Assembly: GCF_000813725.1 (NCBI RefSeq)
Contig: NZ_JWLD01000044.1
Coordinates: 1 to 64,000, forward strand
From: Leisingera sp. ANG-Vp
Lineage (GTDB): Bacteria; Pseudomonadota; Alphaproteobacteria; Rhodobacterales; Rhodobacteraceae
Direction: 5' to 3'
Length of the DNA: 64,000 bases
Position numbers and translations under genes: made by a program. Shown here piece by piece: positions 8,133 to 16,720 of this stretch; position 1 is the stretch's first letter; every line of letters starts with the position of its first letter. The notes below the pieces were generated by a model. That model was not told the origin of the DNA. It did no database searches and saw nothing but the letters and a program-made list of their open reading frames with translations.

Positions 8133-9397
8133 CAGCCGGCTTTCCCGAAGATGACCGACGCGTTGGTGCCGCCAAAACCAAAGGAGTTGGACAGCGCCAC
8201 ATCGATCTTGCGCTCGCGCTTGGCGTTCGGCGCCAGGTCAACCGCTGTATCAACAGCCGGATTGTCCAGATTGATGGTCGGCGGAGCGACCTGGTCACGG
8301 ATCGCCAGGATCGAAAAGATCGCCTCAATTGCGCCCGCGGCGCCCAGCAGGTGGCCGGTCGCGGATTTGGTCGAGGACATGGTCACATTGCCTGCGTGAT
8401 CACCCAGCAGACGCTCGACGGCGCCCAGTTCGATGGTGTCGGCCATGGTCGAGGTGCCATGCGCGTTGATGTAATCAATCGCCGACGGTTCCAGGCCCGC
8501 GTTTTTCAGCGCCGCTTTCATCGAGCGCTCGCCGCCCTCGCCGTCCTCGGACGGTGCGGTAATGTGATAGGCATCGCCCGACAGGCCGTAGCCCAGAACC
8601 TCGGCATAGATCTTGGCGCCGCGCGCCTTGGCGTGCTCGTAGTCCTCCAGGACCACGACGCCGGCGCCTTCGCCCATGACAAAACCGTCACGGTCGGCAT
8701 CATAGGGGCGCGACGCTTTGGTGGGATCGTCCGCACGCTTGGTCGACAGCGCCTTGCACGCATTGAAACCGGCAATGCCGATTTCGCAGATTGCCGATTC
8801 CGCACCGCCAGCAATCATCACGTCCGCATCGCCGGACTTGATCAGCCGGGCTGCGTCGCCAATGGCGTGGGCGCCGGTGGAACAGGCCGTCACAACCGAG
8901 TGGTTCGGGCCTTTGAATCCAAAGCGGATCGAAACCTGGCCCGAGATCAGGTTGATCAGCGCACCGGGAATGAAGAACGGCGACACCCGGCGGGGGCCTT
9001 TCTCCTTGATCATCACGGCAGTGTCCGCGATCGAGGACAGGCCGCCGATACCGGAACCGATCATCACGCCGGTGCGCAGACGGCCGTCCTCATCCTCAGG
9101 CGTCCAGCCCGCATCACGCACGGCCATGTCCGCAGCTGCAATGCCATAGAGAATGAAGTCATCGATCTTCTTCTGCTCTTTCTTGATCACCCAGTCATCC
9201 GGGTTAAAGGAGCCCTCGGTGCCATCACCGCGCGGGACCTCGCAAGCATATGTGGTGGTCACGCCGCTGGCTTCAGCATCAAACAGCGTGATCGGTCCAG
9301 CGCCCGACTGGCCGTCCAGCAGCCGCGACCAGGTTTCTTCAACACCGCTGGCCAGCGGGGTGACCAGGCCCAGTCCGGTGACTACTACTCGACGCAT
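8132..9397 (-). CDS. fabF: 3-oxoacyl-ACP synthase II FabF
   Basis: A 421-residue beta-ketoacyl-ACP synthase II that elongates acyl-ACP with malonyl-ACP in fatty acid synthesis. The Cys-His-His triad is visible: VTACSTGAHAIGDA (nucleophile Cys), NAHGTSTMADT and KSATGHLLGAAGA. The N-terminus MRRVVVTGLGLVTPL is typical, and AGGAG precedes this ATG at 9397, so the longer reading to 9451 is rejected. It is coupled to mltG downstream. In this locus it is separated from fabD-fabG-acpP by about 2.5 kb that hold a HisA-like gene and a PilZ gene. Confidence 0.97.
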   Translation of the reverse strand: MRRVVVTGLGLVTPLASGVEETWSRLLDGQSGAGPITLFDAEASGVTTTYACEVPRGDGTEGSFNPDDWVIKKEQKKIDDFILYGIAAADMAVRDAGWTPEDEDGRLRTGVMIGSGIGGLSSIADTAVMIKEKGPRRVSPFFIPGALINLISGQVSIRFGFKGPNHSVVTACSTGAHAIGDAARLIKSGDADVMIAGGAESAICEIGIAGFNACKALSTKRADDPTKASRPYDADRDGFVMGEGAGVVVLEDYEHAKARGAKIYAEVLGYGLSGDAYHITAPSEDGEGGERSMKAALKNAGLEPSAIDYINAHGTSTMADTIELGAVERLLGDHAGNVTMSSTKSATGHLLGAAGAIEAIFSILAIRDQVAPPTINLDNPAVDTAVDLAPNAKRERKIDVALSNSFGFGGTNASVIFGKAG

Positions 9398-9606
9398 TCC
9401 TTGCTCTCCTTTGCCTCGGCAATCCGTCCGTCCAAATAGCTTGGAATACACCGCGGGCGCAAGAGCGGGCTAAGCGGGGAGGCGCTGCTCCGGCAATCGG
9501 ATTTTTGCGGGATAATAATAGAGCGGGAATGTTTGATTAACCATTCCCTTGTAGGTTGACTTTATCAAAGTGAAAATTTTGGCTTCCGTCCTCTAGGAAT
9601 GCCACA

Positions 9607-9651
9607 GCGGGCTGGAGATCTGGGCCAATTTTGCTCCAGCCCGCTTTTTTT
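9607..9651 (+). terminator. strong intrinsic terminator with no gene upstream on its strand
   Basis: A perfect 11-bp stem GCGGGCTGGAG / CTCCAGCCCGC followed by seven T residues on the plus strand. The only gene to its left, fabF, runs away from it on the other strand, so no annotated transcript needs this terminator. The stretch 9398-9606 holds the fabF upstream region and no credible reading frame. TTGACT occurs at 9556-9561, but no good -10 box lies at the right distance. The interval 9652-9975 shows nothing I can name. The terminator most likely ends a small non-coding RNA. Confidence 0.8.
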
Positions 9652-9975
9652 ACTTTGAAGCAACCGGCCAGGTTCAAAGGTCCGGTACTGCCCCTTGGAA
9701 AATCTGTCAGAACGCAAACACAATCTGAACCTCATTCCCTAAGTTCTCCCGCTGCTTCGCTCCAGGTCCTGCGCCCGGCGTTTTGCCCCTGGTACGGCCT
9801 GCCGGCAACAGGACCCTAAGCCCGCGGACCGTCAGCCAGCCGGTCTCCCTGGCGGCGCTGAACGAATACCTCCGCGGGGCTGTTGGGAAGGCCCCGGCAG
9901 GCTCAGTGCGTTAACCGCAAATTCGCATCTCTGCATCATAATCCTGTTCCGAAGGAATGAAGGAACGACCACGCC

Positions 9976-10854
9976 ATGCGTCAATGGCTCCACATAGCTG
10001 CCTTTCTGCTGGCCACTGCCCTCGTGCCTGGACAGGCCAGCGCAAGTTGTGCCGTCCATCAGGATCTGTCGAATCTGCACCGGGCATCCAAAGGGTTTCT
10101 CTCCTATCTTGCCTCAGGCAAAGGGGCGTATCACCTGCAGGACCTTCAAAGCTGGCTCCGCTCCCATCCCCCGGCTCCTCTGCGTCAGCGCATGCGCGCC
10201 GTCGGCATTCAATCCGTTGAATCCGACACCATACAGCTGCTTCAAAAGCAAACAGCGATTCTGAAGATCCTGGCGAGCCAGGGCCGCGAGGTTGCCCAGG
10301 AAAGTGCCCGCCATATGGGGGTGCATGAACTCACCGAAGAATTCGGCATCCAGGTGGAGGCCCTGCCCTGCGATCAGGTCAAGGAATCTGGTAACGGCAG
10401 CAAACTTGTAGCAGTTGGCGCCGATGACGCGCGCCAGCGGCAGCAAATGATCAATGCCGCTATTGCCTGGCTCTCCTTCTTGGTCCTGGGCGGCAGCCTG
10501 CTCTATTTCCTGGACCGGATCGGCATCCGCAGGATCCGCCGCACCAAACGCTACCCTTGCGCCGTGCCTTGCACGATTCAAGCCGGCGCAAAAGCGTTTC
10601 CCGCCCATCTTGTGGACCTGAGCCGGGCCGGCGCCAAGGTGCGCCTGGACGCGTCAGGCGAGGTGCCGGGACGGGTGATACTCACATTCGGCGGCTACAC
10701 CATGCCTGCACAGGTGCGCTGGCAAACACCCGACTATTTTGGCGTCAAGTTTTCCAATGATTTCAACTTCCTGCAGCTTCACCGCTTGCTTGAGGCATTT
10801 CCGATGGAAGACGAGGATGCCCCTCGCTCCGCTGTCCGGGCGCGGCAGGCCTAG
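9976..10854 (+). CDS. exported/membrane protein with C-terminal PilZ domain
   Basis: A 292-residue protein with a signal-like N-terminus (HIAAFLLATALVPGQASA), a predicted periplasmic part of about 130 residues, one membrane segment near residues 158-177 (AIAWLSFLVLGGSLLYFLD) and a cytoplasmic PilZ domain from about residue 186. The PilZ signature is present as R-x3-R-x-P (TKRYPCAVPC region) and DLSRAGAKVRL, corresponding to the RxxxR and D-x-S-x-x-G boxes that bind cyclic di-GMP. It is probably a transmembrane receptor that couples c-di-GMP to an outer or periplasmic partner. No partner gene is adjacent. Function beyond nucleotide binding is unknown. Confidence 0.82.
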   Translation: MRQWLHIAAFLLATALVPGQASASCAVHQDLSNLHRASKGFLSYLASGKGAYHLQDLQSWLRSHPPAPLRQRMRAVGIQSVESDTIQLLQKQTAILKILASQGREVAQESARHMGVHELTEEFGIQVEALPCDQVKESGNGSKLVAVGADDARQRQQMINAAIAWLSFLVLGGSLLYFLDRIGIRRIRRTKRYPCAVPCTIQAGAKAFPAHLVDLSRAGAKVRLDASGEVPGRVILTFGGYTMPAQVRWQTPDYFGVKFSNDFNFLQLHRLLEAFPMEDEDAPRSAVRARQA

Positions 10855-10885
10855 ACATCCAGCAGCCAGACCGGGACTGTCCGGG

Positions 10886-10918
10886 AAAAAGGACCGCCCT
10901 GCTTCAACAGGACGGCCC
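10886..10918 (-). terminator. terminator of the HisA-like gene
   Basis: On the minus strand, GGCCGTCCTG pairs imperfectly with CAGGGCGGTCC around a 6-base loop and is followed by TTTTT. It lies between the convergent HisA-like and PilZ genes. Confidence 0.65.
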
Positions 10919-10959
10919 AAAGCAATTGCGCCAAACCGGATCCCCCGGCAGACCGGCGG

Positions 10960-11703
10960 TTACTGAAGCTCAGCCACCGGTTCCGGTTCGGGACGCGCGA
11001 CATCCAGCGCCTCCTCCAGGGTCAGTGTCTTGCGGAACAGCGCCCGGCTCACCATGGCGCCGGAGATGTTGTAGATATACTTGAGCCGCGAGATGTCATC
11101 CGAGCTGCGCACCACCCCATGAGCGATCACCGGCGTGCGTGACGTTTCCGCCAAACCGGAAATCAGGCCAAGCTGGGCTTCGAGGTCGGACATGTCGCTG
11201 TCGATGTCAGTGACAATGATTCCCGCCAGCGGCGAGGTATCGAAGGCCGCGATGAAGTCTGCAGGGGAAATCGCCCCGGCCTGGCGCCAGCCATCCGTCA
11301 TCACCTGGCCTTGATACACATCGACCGCCAGCACGATCTGGTCCGGATGGTGTTTGGCCAATTCCTGCACCAGCTGCGGATCACGTGCCGCCAGGGTGCC
11401 GATCACAATCCGCCCGGCGCCTTTGTCGATCCATTGCTCAACGTGCTCGCGCGAGCGCATACCGCCGCCCAGCTGCACTGGAATGCCGGCGCCGCGAATG
11501 ATGTCGCCAATCAGCTCTTCATTGCTGTAGTCGCCCTCAATCGCATTGAAATCGGTCACATGCATCCATTCCGCCCCGGCAGCGGCAAAGCTTTTGGCAG
11601 TTTCGACCGGGTCCACATGCCAGATCTGCGGCTCGTCCAGGCGGCCTTTCTCGAGGGTCACACAGCGGCCGTTCTGAATCTCCATTGTGGGGTAAATCAT
11701 CAT
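10960..11703 (-). CDS. HisA-like TIM barrel, probable divergent paralogue
   Basis: A 247-residue (beta-alpha)8 barrel of the HisA/HisF family. Family elements are the first phosphate loop QLGGGMRS (residues 77-84), VDVYQGQV with D128 in the place of the second catalytic Asp, TDIDSDM and VSRALFRKTLTLEEAL. Two key places deviate: residue 8, normally the catalytic Asp of HisA, is Glu (IYPTMEIQNG), and the second phosphate loop, normally a SGG type, reads AHGVVRS. It stands alone, not in a his operon, and is placed between acpP and fabF. It may be a paralogue with another sugar-phosphate substrate or weak isomerase activity. Family membership is secure; the HisA reaction is not. Confidence 0.8.
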   Translation of the reverse strand: MMIYPTMEIQNGRCVTLEKGRLDEPQIWHVDPVETAKSFAAAGAEWMHVTDFNAIEGDYSNEELIGDIIRGAGIPVQLGGGMRSREHVEQWIDKGAGRIVIGTLAARDPQLVQELAKHHPDQIVLAVDVYQGQVMTDGWRQAGAISPADFIAAFDTSPLAGIIVTDIDSDMSDLEAQLGLISGLAETSRTPVIAHGVVRSSDDISRLKYIYNISGAMVSRALFRKTLTLEEALDVARPEPEPVAELQ

Positions 11704-11880
11704 AGTGCCTATCTCCTCTGTTTTTGCCTCTTGGGTTCAGACTAGCACGGATTTTGGCTGACGATACGCCGTATCATGGCGATTTATGGAACAATTGCGG
11801 CGTCGTTTCCCCGGCCGCCTGATAGCGCAAACATTCAAGTGGTCAGATCGCCGCAAGAACAGATTCGCTGCCGTGGCGGC

Positions 11881-11917
11881 AAAAGAAAACGGCGCCTTCC
11901 CAGCTGGGAAGACGCCG
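11881..11917 (-). terminator. terminator of acpP
   Basis: On the minus strand CGGCGTCTTCCC and its complement form a long stem with one internal mismatch, followed by TTTTCTTTT; it lies 28 bases beyond the acpP stop. Confidence 0.78.
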
Positions 11918-11944
11918 CTTGATCCGGTCATCCGGAAGCGTGGC

Positions 11945-12178
11945 TTAGGACGCTTCGGAGATGAACTTGACCGCGTCGCCGAAGGTCTGGATGGTTTCGG
12001 CCGCATCGTCCGGGATCTCGATGCCGAACTCTTCTTCAAACGCCATCACCAGTTCAACGGTGTCCAGGCTGTCTGCGCCCAGATCGTCGATGAAGGAGGC
12101 GTTTTCGGTGACTTTGTCTTCTTCAACACCCAGGTGCTCAACAACGATCTTCTTAACGCGATCTGCGACGTCGCTCAT
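11945..12178 (-). CDS. acpP: acyl carrier protein
   Basis: A 77-residue acidic acyl carrier protein, the carrier of growing fatty acyl chains. The phosphopantetheine attachment motif [11 protein letters not shown] is present with Ser at about position 37, and helix [11 protein letters not shown] follows. Length and charge are standard for bacterial AcpP. It is flanked by its own candidate promoter upstream and a good terminator downstream, so it can be made far in excess of the neighbouring fab enzymes, as is usual. Confidence 0.98.
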   Translation of the reverse strand: MSDVADRVKKIVVEHLGVEEDKVTENASFIDDLGADSLDTVELVMAFEEEFGIEIPDDAAETIQTFGDAVKFISEAS

Positions 12179-12328
12179 GTCTCTTCCTCGTCTTTCAGGG
12201 CACTCTGCCCGGTTCTGCCCTTGCCCGGTCGGGCGGCGTGGTTTTTGCCCGGTGCGGGCGGTGTGATCCCCGCCGGGCGGGGACGGTGCGGCGTTTCCGT
12301 TAGGAAATGCCAGCGCGAATATGGGCCG

Positions 12329-12356
12329 CCTATAACATAGACCGCGGCCAAGGCAA
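12329..12356 (-). promoter_or_regulatory. candidate acpP promoter
   Basis: On the minus strand TTGCCT (12356-12351) and TATAGG (12334-12329) are 16 bases apart, about 150 bases before acpP. The same box pair (TTGCTC, TATAGG, 16 bases) occurs ahead of rpsF. The rest of the 417-base gap 12179-12595 holds the fabG terminator and no gene. Confidence 0.4.
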
Positions 12357-12540
12357 ACGTTTTCGCTTGGTCACTTGAGCCGAGGCAGCCCGCCTCTGGC
12401 CGCTATGAAGCGTGCAGATGGCCCCGCAATCAAGTCCTTGCAAGGGCGCCGCAGGAATTTTTTCGCAAATTCACCGTTTTTCAACCGCTTGGCGGCGGAA
12501 ACAGACTGCGGAGGGCGGTCCTTGCTCAGGCGCTGCAACG

Positions 12541-12569
12541 GAAAAAGCCCTGCATTTGCCTGCAGGGCT
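12541..12569 (-). terminator. terminator of fabG
   Basis: Perfect 9-bp stem AGCCCTGCA / TGCAGGGCT with a 6-base loop, followed by TTTTTC on the minus strand, 27 bases beyond the fabG stop. Confidence 0.85.
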
Positions 12570-12595
12570 TCCAAAACAACAGAGCGGATCTGTTC

Positions 12596-13333
12596 TCAGA
12601 TCATCGCCATGCCGCCATTCACATGCAGCGTGGTGCCGGTGACATAGCCCGCTTCCTGGCTTGCCAGATACAGAACGGCAGATGCGATTTCCTTCGAATC
12701 TCCCATGCGCCCGGCCGGGATCTGGGTCAGGATCGCGTCCTTCTGAGTGTCGTTCAGCTTGTCGGTCATCGCGGTGGCGATGAAGCCCGGCGCAACCGCG
12801 TTCACGGTGATGCCGCGGTTCGCCACTTCATAGGCCAGCGATTTGGACATGCCGACCATGCCCGCTTTGGAGGCGGCATAATTCCCCTGGCCCGGGTTGC
12901 CGGTGGCGCCAACCACAGACGAGATGTTGATGATGCGTCCCCAGCGGGCTTTCATCATGCCGCGCAGCACACCGCGGCACAGGCGCATGGTCGAGGTGAG
13001 GTTCACGTCCAGAACGCTCTGCCATTCCTCGTCCTTCATACGCATGAACAGGTTATCGCGGGTGATGCCTGCGTTGTTGACCAGGATGTCGACAGAGCCC
13101 ATCGCCTCAGCCGCCTGTTTCGGCAGCGCCTCAACCGACTCGGGGTCGGACAGGTTGCAGGTCACCACATGGGCGCGCTCGCCCAGTTCTGCGGCCAGCG
13201 CGTTCAACGGCTCTTCGCGGGTGCCGGACAGGGCAACGGTGGCACCTGCGGCGTGCAGCGCACGGGCGATTTCGCCGCCAATGCCGCCGGACGCACCGGT
13301 CACCAGTGCATTCTTGCCAGTCAAATCAAACAT
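12596..13333 (-). CDS. fabG: 3-oxoacyl-ACP reductase FabG
   Basis: A 245-residue short-chain dehydrogenase that reduces 3-oxoacyl-ACP with NADPH. The cofactor loop TGASGGIGGEIA lies near residue 14, NNAG in DILVNNAGIT, and the Ser-Tyr-Lys set in NISSVVGATGNPGQGNYAASKAG. The C-terminus with HVNGGMAMI is typical of FabG. The start at 13333 has AAGGAC upstream; the longer frame adds a tail with no homology. It follows fabD by 58 bases and is part of the same unit. Confidence 0.97.
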   Translation of the reverse strand: MFDLTGKNALVTGASGGIGGEIARALHAAGATVALSGTREEPLNALAAELGERAHVVTCNLSDPESVEALPKQAAEAMGSVDILVNNAGITRDNLFMRMKDEEWQSVLDVNLTSTMRLCRGVLRGMMKARWGRIINISSVVGATGNPGQGNYAASKAGMVGMSKSLAYEVANRGITVNAVAPGFIATAMTDKLNDTQKDAILTQIPAGRMGDSKEIASAVLYLASQEAGYVTGTTLHVNGGMAMI

Positions 13334-13391
13334 GTTCTTGTCCTTTAGGTCTGAACCCCGGCGCAGCCCGAGCCGCACCGGGAAAATCGGA

Positions 13392-14324
13392 TTAGGCCTC
13401 TGCAGCGGCCTTGGCGTCATCGGGGGTGCCGACCTGGCGGCAGGCCAGCGCCCGGTCGATCTTGCGGATCATCCCGGACAGGGCCTTGCCTGCGCCGATC
13501 TCCCAGAATTCAGTGACGCCCTTGGCGCCCATCGCCTGCACGCTTTCGCGCCAGCGCACCGAGCCGGTGACCTGCTCGACCAGCAATTGCCGGATCTCAT
13601 CCGGGCTGGTGACTTCGTCAGCGCGGACATTGGCGATCAGCGGGACAGCGGGGGATTTAATGTCAACGCCGGCCAGCGCTTCAGCCATTGCATCAGCGGC
13701 AGGCTGCATCAGGGCGCAGTGGAAGGGTGCGGATACCGGCAGCATCACCGCGCGCTTTGCACCTTTTTCCTTGGCGATCACTGCCGCGCGCTCTACCGCG
13801 GCCCTGGCACCTGAAACCACGACCTGGGTCGGATCATTGTCGTTGGCAGCCTGGCAGACTTCGCCCTGCGCGGCTTCTTCGGCCACCGCGCGCACGGCTT
13901 CCAAGTCCAGACCCAGGATTGCCGCCATCGCGCCCTCGCCCACCGGCACGGCGCTTTGCATCGCCAAGCCGCGGGTGCGCAGCAGGCGCGCGGTGTCCGC
14001 AACCGAAATCGCACCGGCAGCAGCCAGCGCGGAATATTCGCCAAGCGAATGGCCCGCAACGAACGAGGCTTTTTCAACTGTGACGCCTTCGGCCTCCAGC
14101 GCGCGCATGGCAGCCATCGAGGTGGCCATCAGCGCGGGCTGTGCGTTCTGGGTCAGGGTCAGGGTTTCGATCTCACCTTCCCAGATCAGCTGGCTCAGCT
14201 TCTCACCCAGCGCCTCATCCACCTCGTCAAAGACAGCCTTGGCGGCCGGATAGGCATCGGCCAGCGCCTTGCCCATGCCGATGGTCTGGGCGCCCTGCCC
14301 GGGAAACACGAATGCGATCGTCAT
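13392..14324 (-). CDS. fabD: malonyl-CoA:ACP transacylase FabD
   Basis: A 310-residue malonyl transferase that loads ACP with malonyl groups. The N-terminal FPGQGAQTIGMGK, the nucleophile Ser in GHSLGEYSAL, and the APFHCALM segment with the catalytic His are all visible. The start at 14324 (MTIAFVFPGQG) is the family start; the region before it reads out of the promoter space. First gene of the fabD-fabG unit, divergent from the cytochrome b561-YceI gene. Confidence 0.97.
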   Translation of the reverse strand: MTIAFVFPGQGAQTIGMGKALADAYPAAKAVFDEVDEALGEKLSQLIWEGEIETLTLTQNAQPALMATSMAAMRALEAEGVTVEKASFVAGHSLGEYSALAAAGAISVADTARLLRTRGLAMQSAVPVGEGAMAAILGLDLEAVRAVAEEAAQGEVCQAANDNDPTQVVVSGARAAVERAAVIAKEKGAKRAVMLPVSAPFHCALMQPAADAMAEALAGVDIKSPAVPLIANVRADEVTSPDEIRQLLVEQVTGSVRWRESVQAMGAKGVTEFWEIGAGKALSGMIRKIDRALACRQVGTPDDAKAAAEA

Positions 14325-14503
14325 TGAAGACCTCGTCTGTTTTAGCGTTTTGCCTGATGTAACGGCCCTTTCCCTTGCGTACAAGCAAAGCTGCACTTTG
14401 CGCACCAAACCTGTGCAGGAATGAAGGGCGCGCGAATATTGAACGGAACTGAGGTGTTGCTAGGTTGAGAGCAACTTCCGAAGACAAAAGGACCCCCTGT
14501 CCC

Positions 14504-15775
14504 ATGCCCCGCCAGAACACCTTTCGCAGCTATGGCAGCATCGCCAAGACCTTCCACTGGCTGACCGCCCTGCTGATTTTCTCGGCTTTTCCGCTGGGCT
14601 ATTTCGCCAACGAGCTGGCGCATGACATTCAAAGCCCCGGATTTGACGGCAGCCAGCTGGTGATCGAGCGGGCCACATTGCTGTTCTCACTGCATAAAAC
14701 GATCGGTGTGGCCGTGTTTTTCACGGCGCTGCTCCGCATCCTGTGGGCGCTGAGCCAGCCGAAGCCCGGACTGCTGCATCCGGACCGCAAGGCAGAGGCG
14801 CTGGCGGCAGAGATGGTGCATTGGCTGCTTTATGGCTCGCTCGTGGCAGTACCGCTGAGCGGCTGGATCCACCATGCGGCAACCAGCGGCTTTGCCCCCA
14901 TTTGGTGGCCCTTCGGGCAAAACCTGCCGCTTGTACCGAAGTCTGAAGCAGTGGCCGGTTTCTTTGGCGGCTTGCATTGGGTGCTGGTCTGGACCCTCGC
15001 TGTGTCATTGGGTTTGCACATTGCAGGCGCGCTGAAGCATCACGTGGCTGACCGCGATTCCACACTGCGGCGGATGCTGCCTGGCGGCAGCGACATGCCG
15101 GAACCGCCTGTGCAGACCCACAGCCTGGCACCGTTTTTTGCAGCTCTGCTGGTTTGGGCCGGCGCCCTGGGCGGCGGCGCTGTGATCGGCGTTTTCGGCG
15201 GCCATGACCAAAGCCAGGCAGAAGCGCATGATCACGCGGACGATGGTATAACCAGAACCCAAGCTCCGATTGTTGCAGCGCCTGTGCAGGCGGGCGCCTG
15301 GGCCGTACAGTCTGGCAAGCTTGGGATTTCTGTCACACAGATGGGCAGCGTTATCCAAGGCAGCTTCGGTGAATGGACAGCAGTGATCAACTTCGAAGAG
15401 CCCGCGGGTCCGGGTCCAGCCGGCGATGTGGATGTCACCATTGGCATCGCCTCTCTGGAGCTGGGCTCGGTCGCCAGCCAGGCCATGGGCGCCGATTATT
15501 TCGACAGCGCCAATTTCCCGACAGCCCAGTTCAAGGCGGAGATCGAAAAACTGGCTGAAGGCTACCAGGCCGCAGGCACCCTGACCATCAAGGGGCAGAC
15601 CGTGCCGGTCACCCTGCCCTTTGATCTGAATCTGGAAGAAGGGAAGGCTGTGATGCAGGGCGGGCTGACATTGAACCGCCTGGATTTCGGCGTCGGCAAG
15701 AGCCTGCCCGACGAAAGTTCTCTGGCGTTTGCCGTAGATGTTGCGGTGGAGCTGGAGGCCAGCAGATCCGAATGA
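14504..15775 (+). CDS. cytochrome b561 - YceI fusion protein
   Basis: A 423-residue two-part protein. Residues 1-200 are a cytochrome b561 of the prokaryotic type with four membrane helices; candidate haem ligands are the His in KTFHWLTA, in LLYG-preceding MVHWLL, in HTI-type SLHKTIGV and in GLHIAGALKHH. After a further hydrophobic segment (about 215-235) and a His- and Asp-rich linker comes a periplasmic YceI domain from about residue 260, a lipocalin-like barrel known to bind isoprenoid quinone-type lipids. The start at 14504 has AAAGGA upstream; a TTG at 14465 is less likely. The fusion suggests electron transfer between the haem helices and a lipid bound by YceI. Confidence 0.88.
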   Translation: MPRQNTFRSYGSIAKTFHWLTALLIFSAFPLGYFANELAHDIQSPGFDGSQLVIERATLLFSLHKTIGVAVFFTALLRILWALSQPKPGLLHPDRKAEALAAEMVHWLLYGSLVAVPLSGWIHHAATSGFAPIWWPFGQNLPLVPKSEAVAGFFGGLHWVLVWTLAVSLGLHIAGALKHHVADRDSTLRRMLPGGSDMPEPPVQTHSLAPFFAALLVWAGALGGGAVIGVFGGHDQSQAEAHDHADDGITRTQAPIVAAPVQAGAWAVQSGKLGISVTQMGSVIQGSFGEWTAVINFEEPAGPGPAGDVDVTIGIASLELGSVASQAMGADYFDSANFPTAQFKAEIEKLAEGYQAAGTLTIKGQTVPVTLPFDLNLEEGKAVMQGGLTLNRLDFGVGKSLPDESSLAFAVDVAVELEASRSE

Positions 15776-15846
15776 TCCGAGAGCCTTCGCAGGTGCAGCC
15801 CTCCCGCGCCTGCGGATGCCCCGGCTGCGCCGGAACCTCCTGGCAG

Positions 15847-15882
15847 CCTTGGGCCCGGCGCCGCGCTGACGCGCGGCGCGCC
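15847..15882. repeat. GC-rich palindromic repeat element
   Basis: The 433-base gap 15776-16208 has no credible gene. It contains CTTGGGCCCGGCGCCGCGC followed by the imperfect complement GCGCGGCGCG. The first 19 bases recur exactly at 46647-46665 in another convergent gap, which suggests a dispersed intergenic repeat. The rest of the gap shows nothing recognisable. Confidence 0.5.
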
Positions 15883-16208
15883 ACCGGTTCGCAGAAACGG
15901 CGGAACCCGTCTAAAACTCCGCTCCAGGTTTTCCATATCAATCTAAGGCAGGCCGGGACCCCGACCCTGAACCACGCTGCGGCCGGTCTCTGCAAATCTC
16001 CATTTCCATAGAATGGAACCGCGTTCAGGGGCGCTTCGGGCCGCGCAGGGCTGCTTCCCTGCAGCCTGTACAAGCTGCATGAGACCATCCTCGCCAGAAG
16101 GTTGAGCTTGGAAGTCACAAACAGGTCCTTTGCCTCACCTAACGCTCTGCGGACGAAGTACGCCAGGTTGCCTTCCACTCGGCAATCCGGTTTCCCTCAT
16201 GAAAGAGA

Positions 16209-16529
16209 TCAGTGCCGGTGCCGGTAATAGCCGCCATGGCGGGTGCGGTGACGGTGAATGCCCCGGTGGTGGTGCCGATGATGCCCGGCGCGGTGCCGCG
16301 GCCGGTGCGGATGGTAGGAACTTCGCGGCTGGTATGAATAATTGCGGCTGCTGTGATGGTGCTTGCGGTCGTCCAGGCTCTTGACGATGATACCCAGGGC
16401 GATCAGCCCGGCGATTGCGCGGGCGGCATCATCACCGGAACCGTGCGCCGCAGCAGGCGGCGCGAGCGCCAGATTGACGGCAAGCGCCAAAGCCGCGCCG
16501 GCCGATGCAAGATTGCCTAAGCGGAACAT
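16209..16529 (-). CDS. exported histidine-rich small protein
   Basis: A 106-residue protein with a signal peptide (LASAGAALALAVNLALAPPAAA) and a short helix (DDAARAIAGLIALGIIVKSL). The C-terminal 50 residues are dominated by His, Arg and Tyr (RHRAGHHRHHHRGIHRHRTR). GGAGG lies before the ATG at 16529. I do not recognise the family. His-rich tails of this kind can bind metals or charged surfaces, but no metal-transport neighbour is present. Location between the two YceI-containing genes may be chance. Confidence 0.6.
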   Translation of the reverse strand: MFRLGNLASAGAALALAVNLALAPPAAAHGSGDDAARAIAGLIALGIIVKSLDDRKHHHSSRNYSYQPRSSYHPHRPRHRAGHHRHHHRGIHRHRTRHGGYYRHRH

Positions 16530-16666
16530 GGTGCCTCCTTTCCGAGGTGGCCGCAGGGGCCTCCTCAAGGATGCAACGAAGGGCAGCCGGTGGCCAATGA
16601 ACTCCTGTCACGCTTTGGGGAGGGGGTCGAACCCCGAACCGATACCCAAGAAGGCGCTTCGGGCAC

Positions 16667-16700
16667 AAAAAAGCCGCCAGCCCCGTTGGGGACCAGCGGC
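16667..16700 (-). terminator. terminator of yceI
   Basis: On the minus strand an imperfect stem (GCCGCTGG...GGCGGC with inner CCCC/GGGG) is followed by TTTTTT, 21 bases beyond the yceI stop. Confidence 0.75.
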
Positions 16701-16720
16701 CTCTTCACCCGGTCCGGCGC

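Noticed and set aside
9631-9819. Plus-strand 62-codon frame after the orphan terminator
   Set aside because: It starts inside the terminator stem, has no ribosome site and no protein-like pattern.
16590-16665. Possible tRNA, because GGGGGTCGAACCCC looks like a T-arm
   Set aside because: No acceptor, D-arm or anticodon stem can be built around it in either direction.
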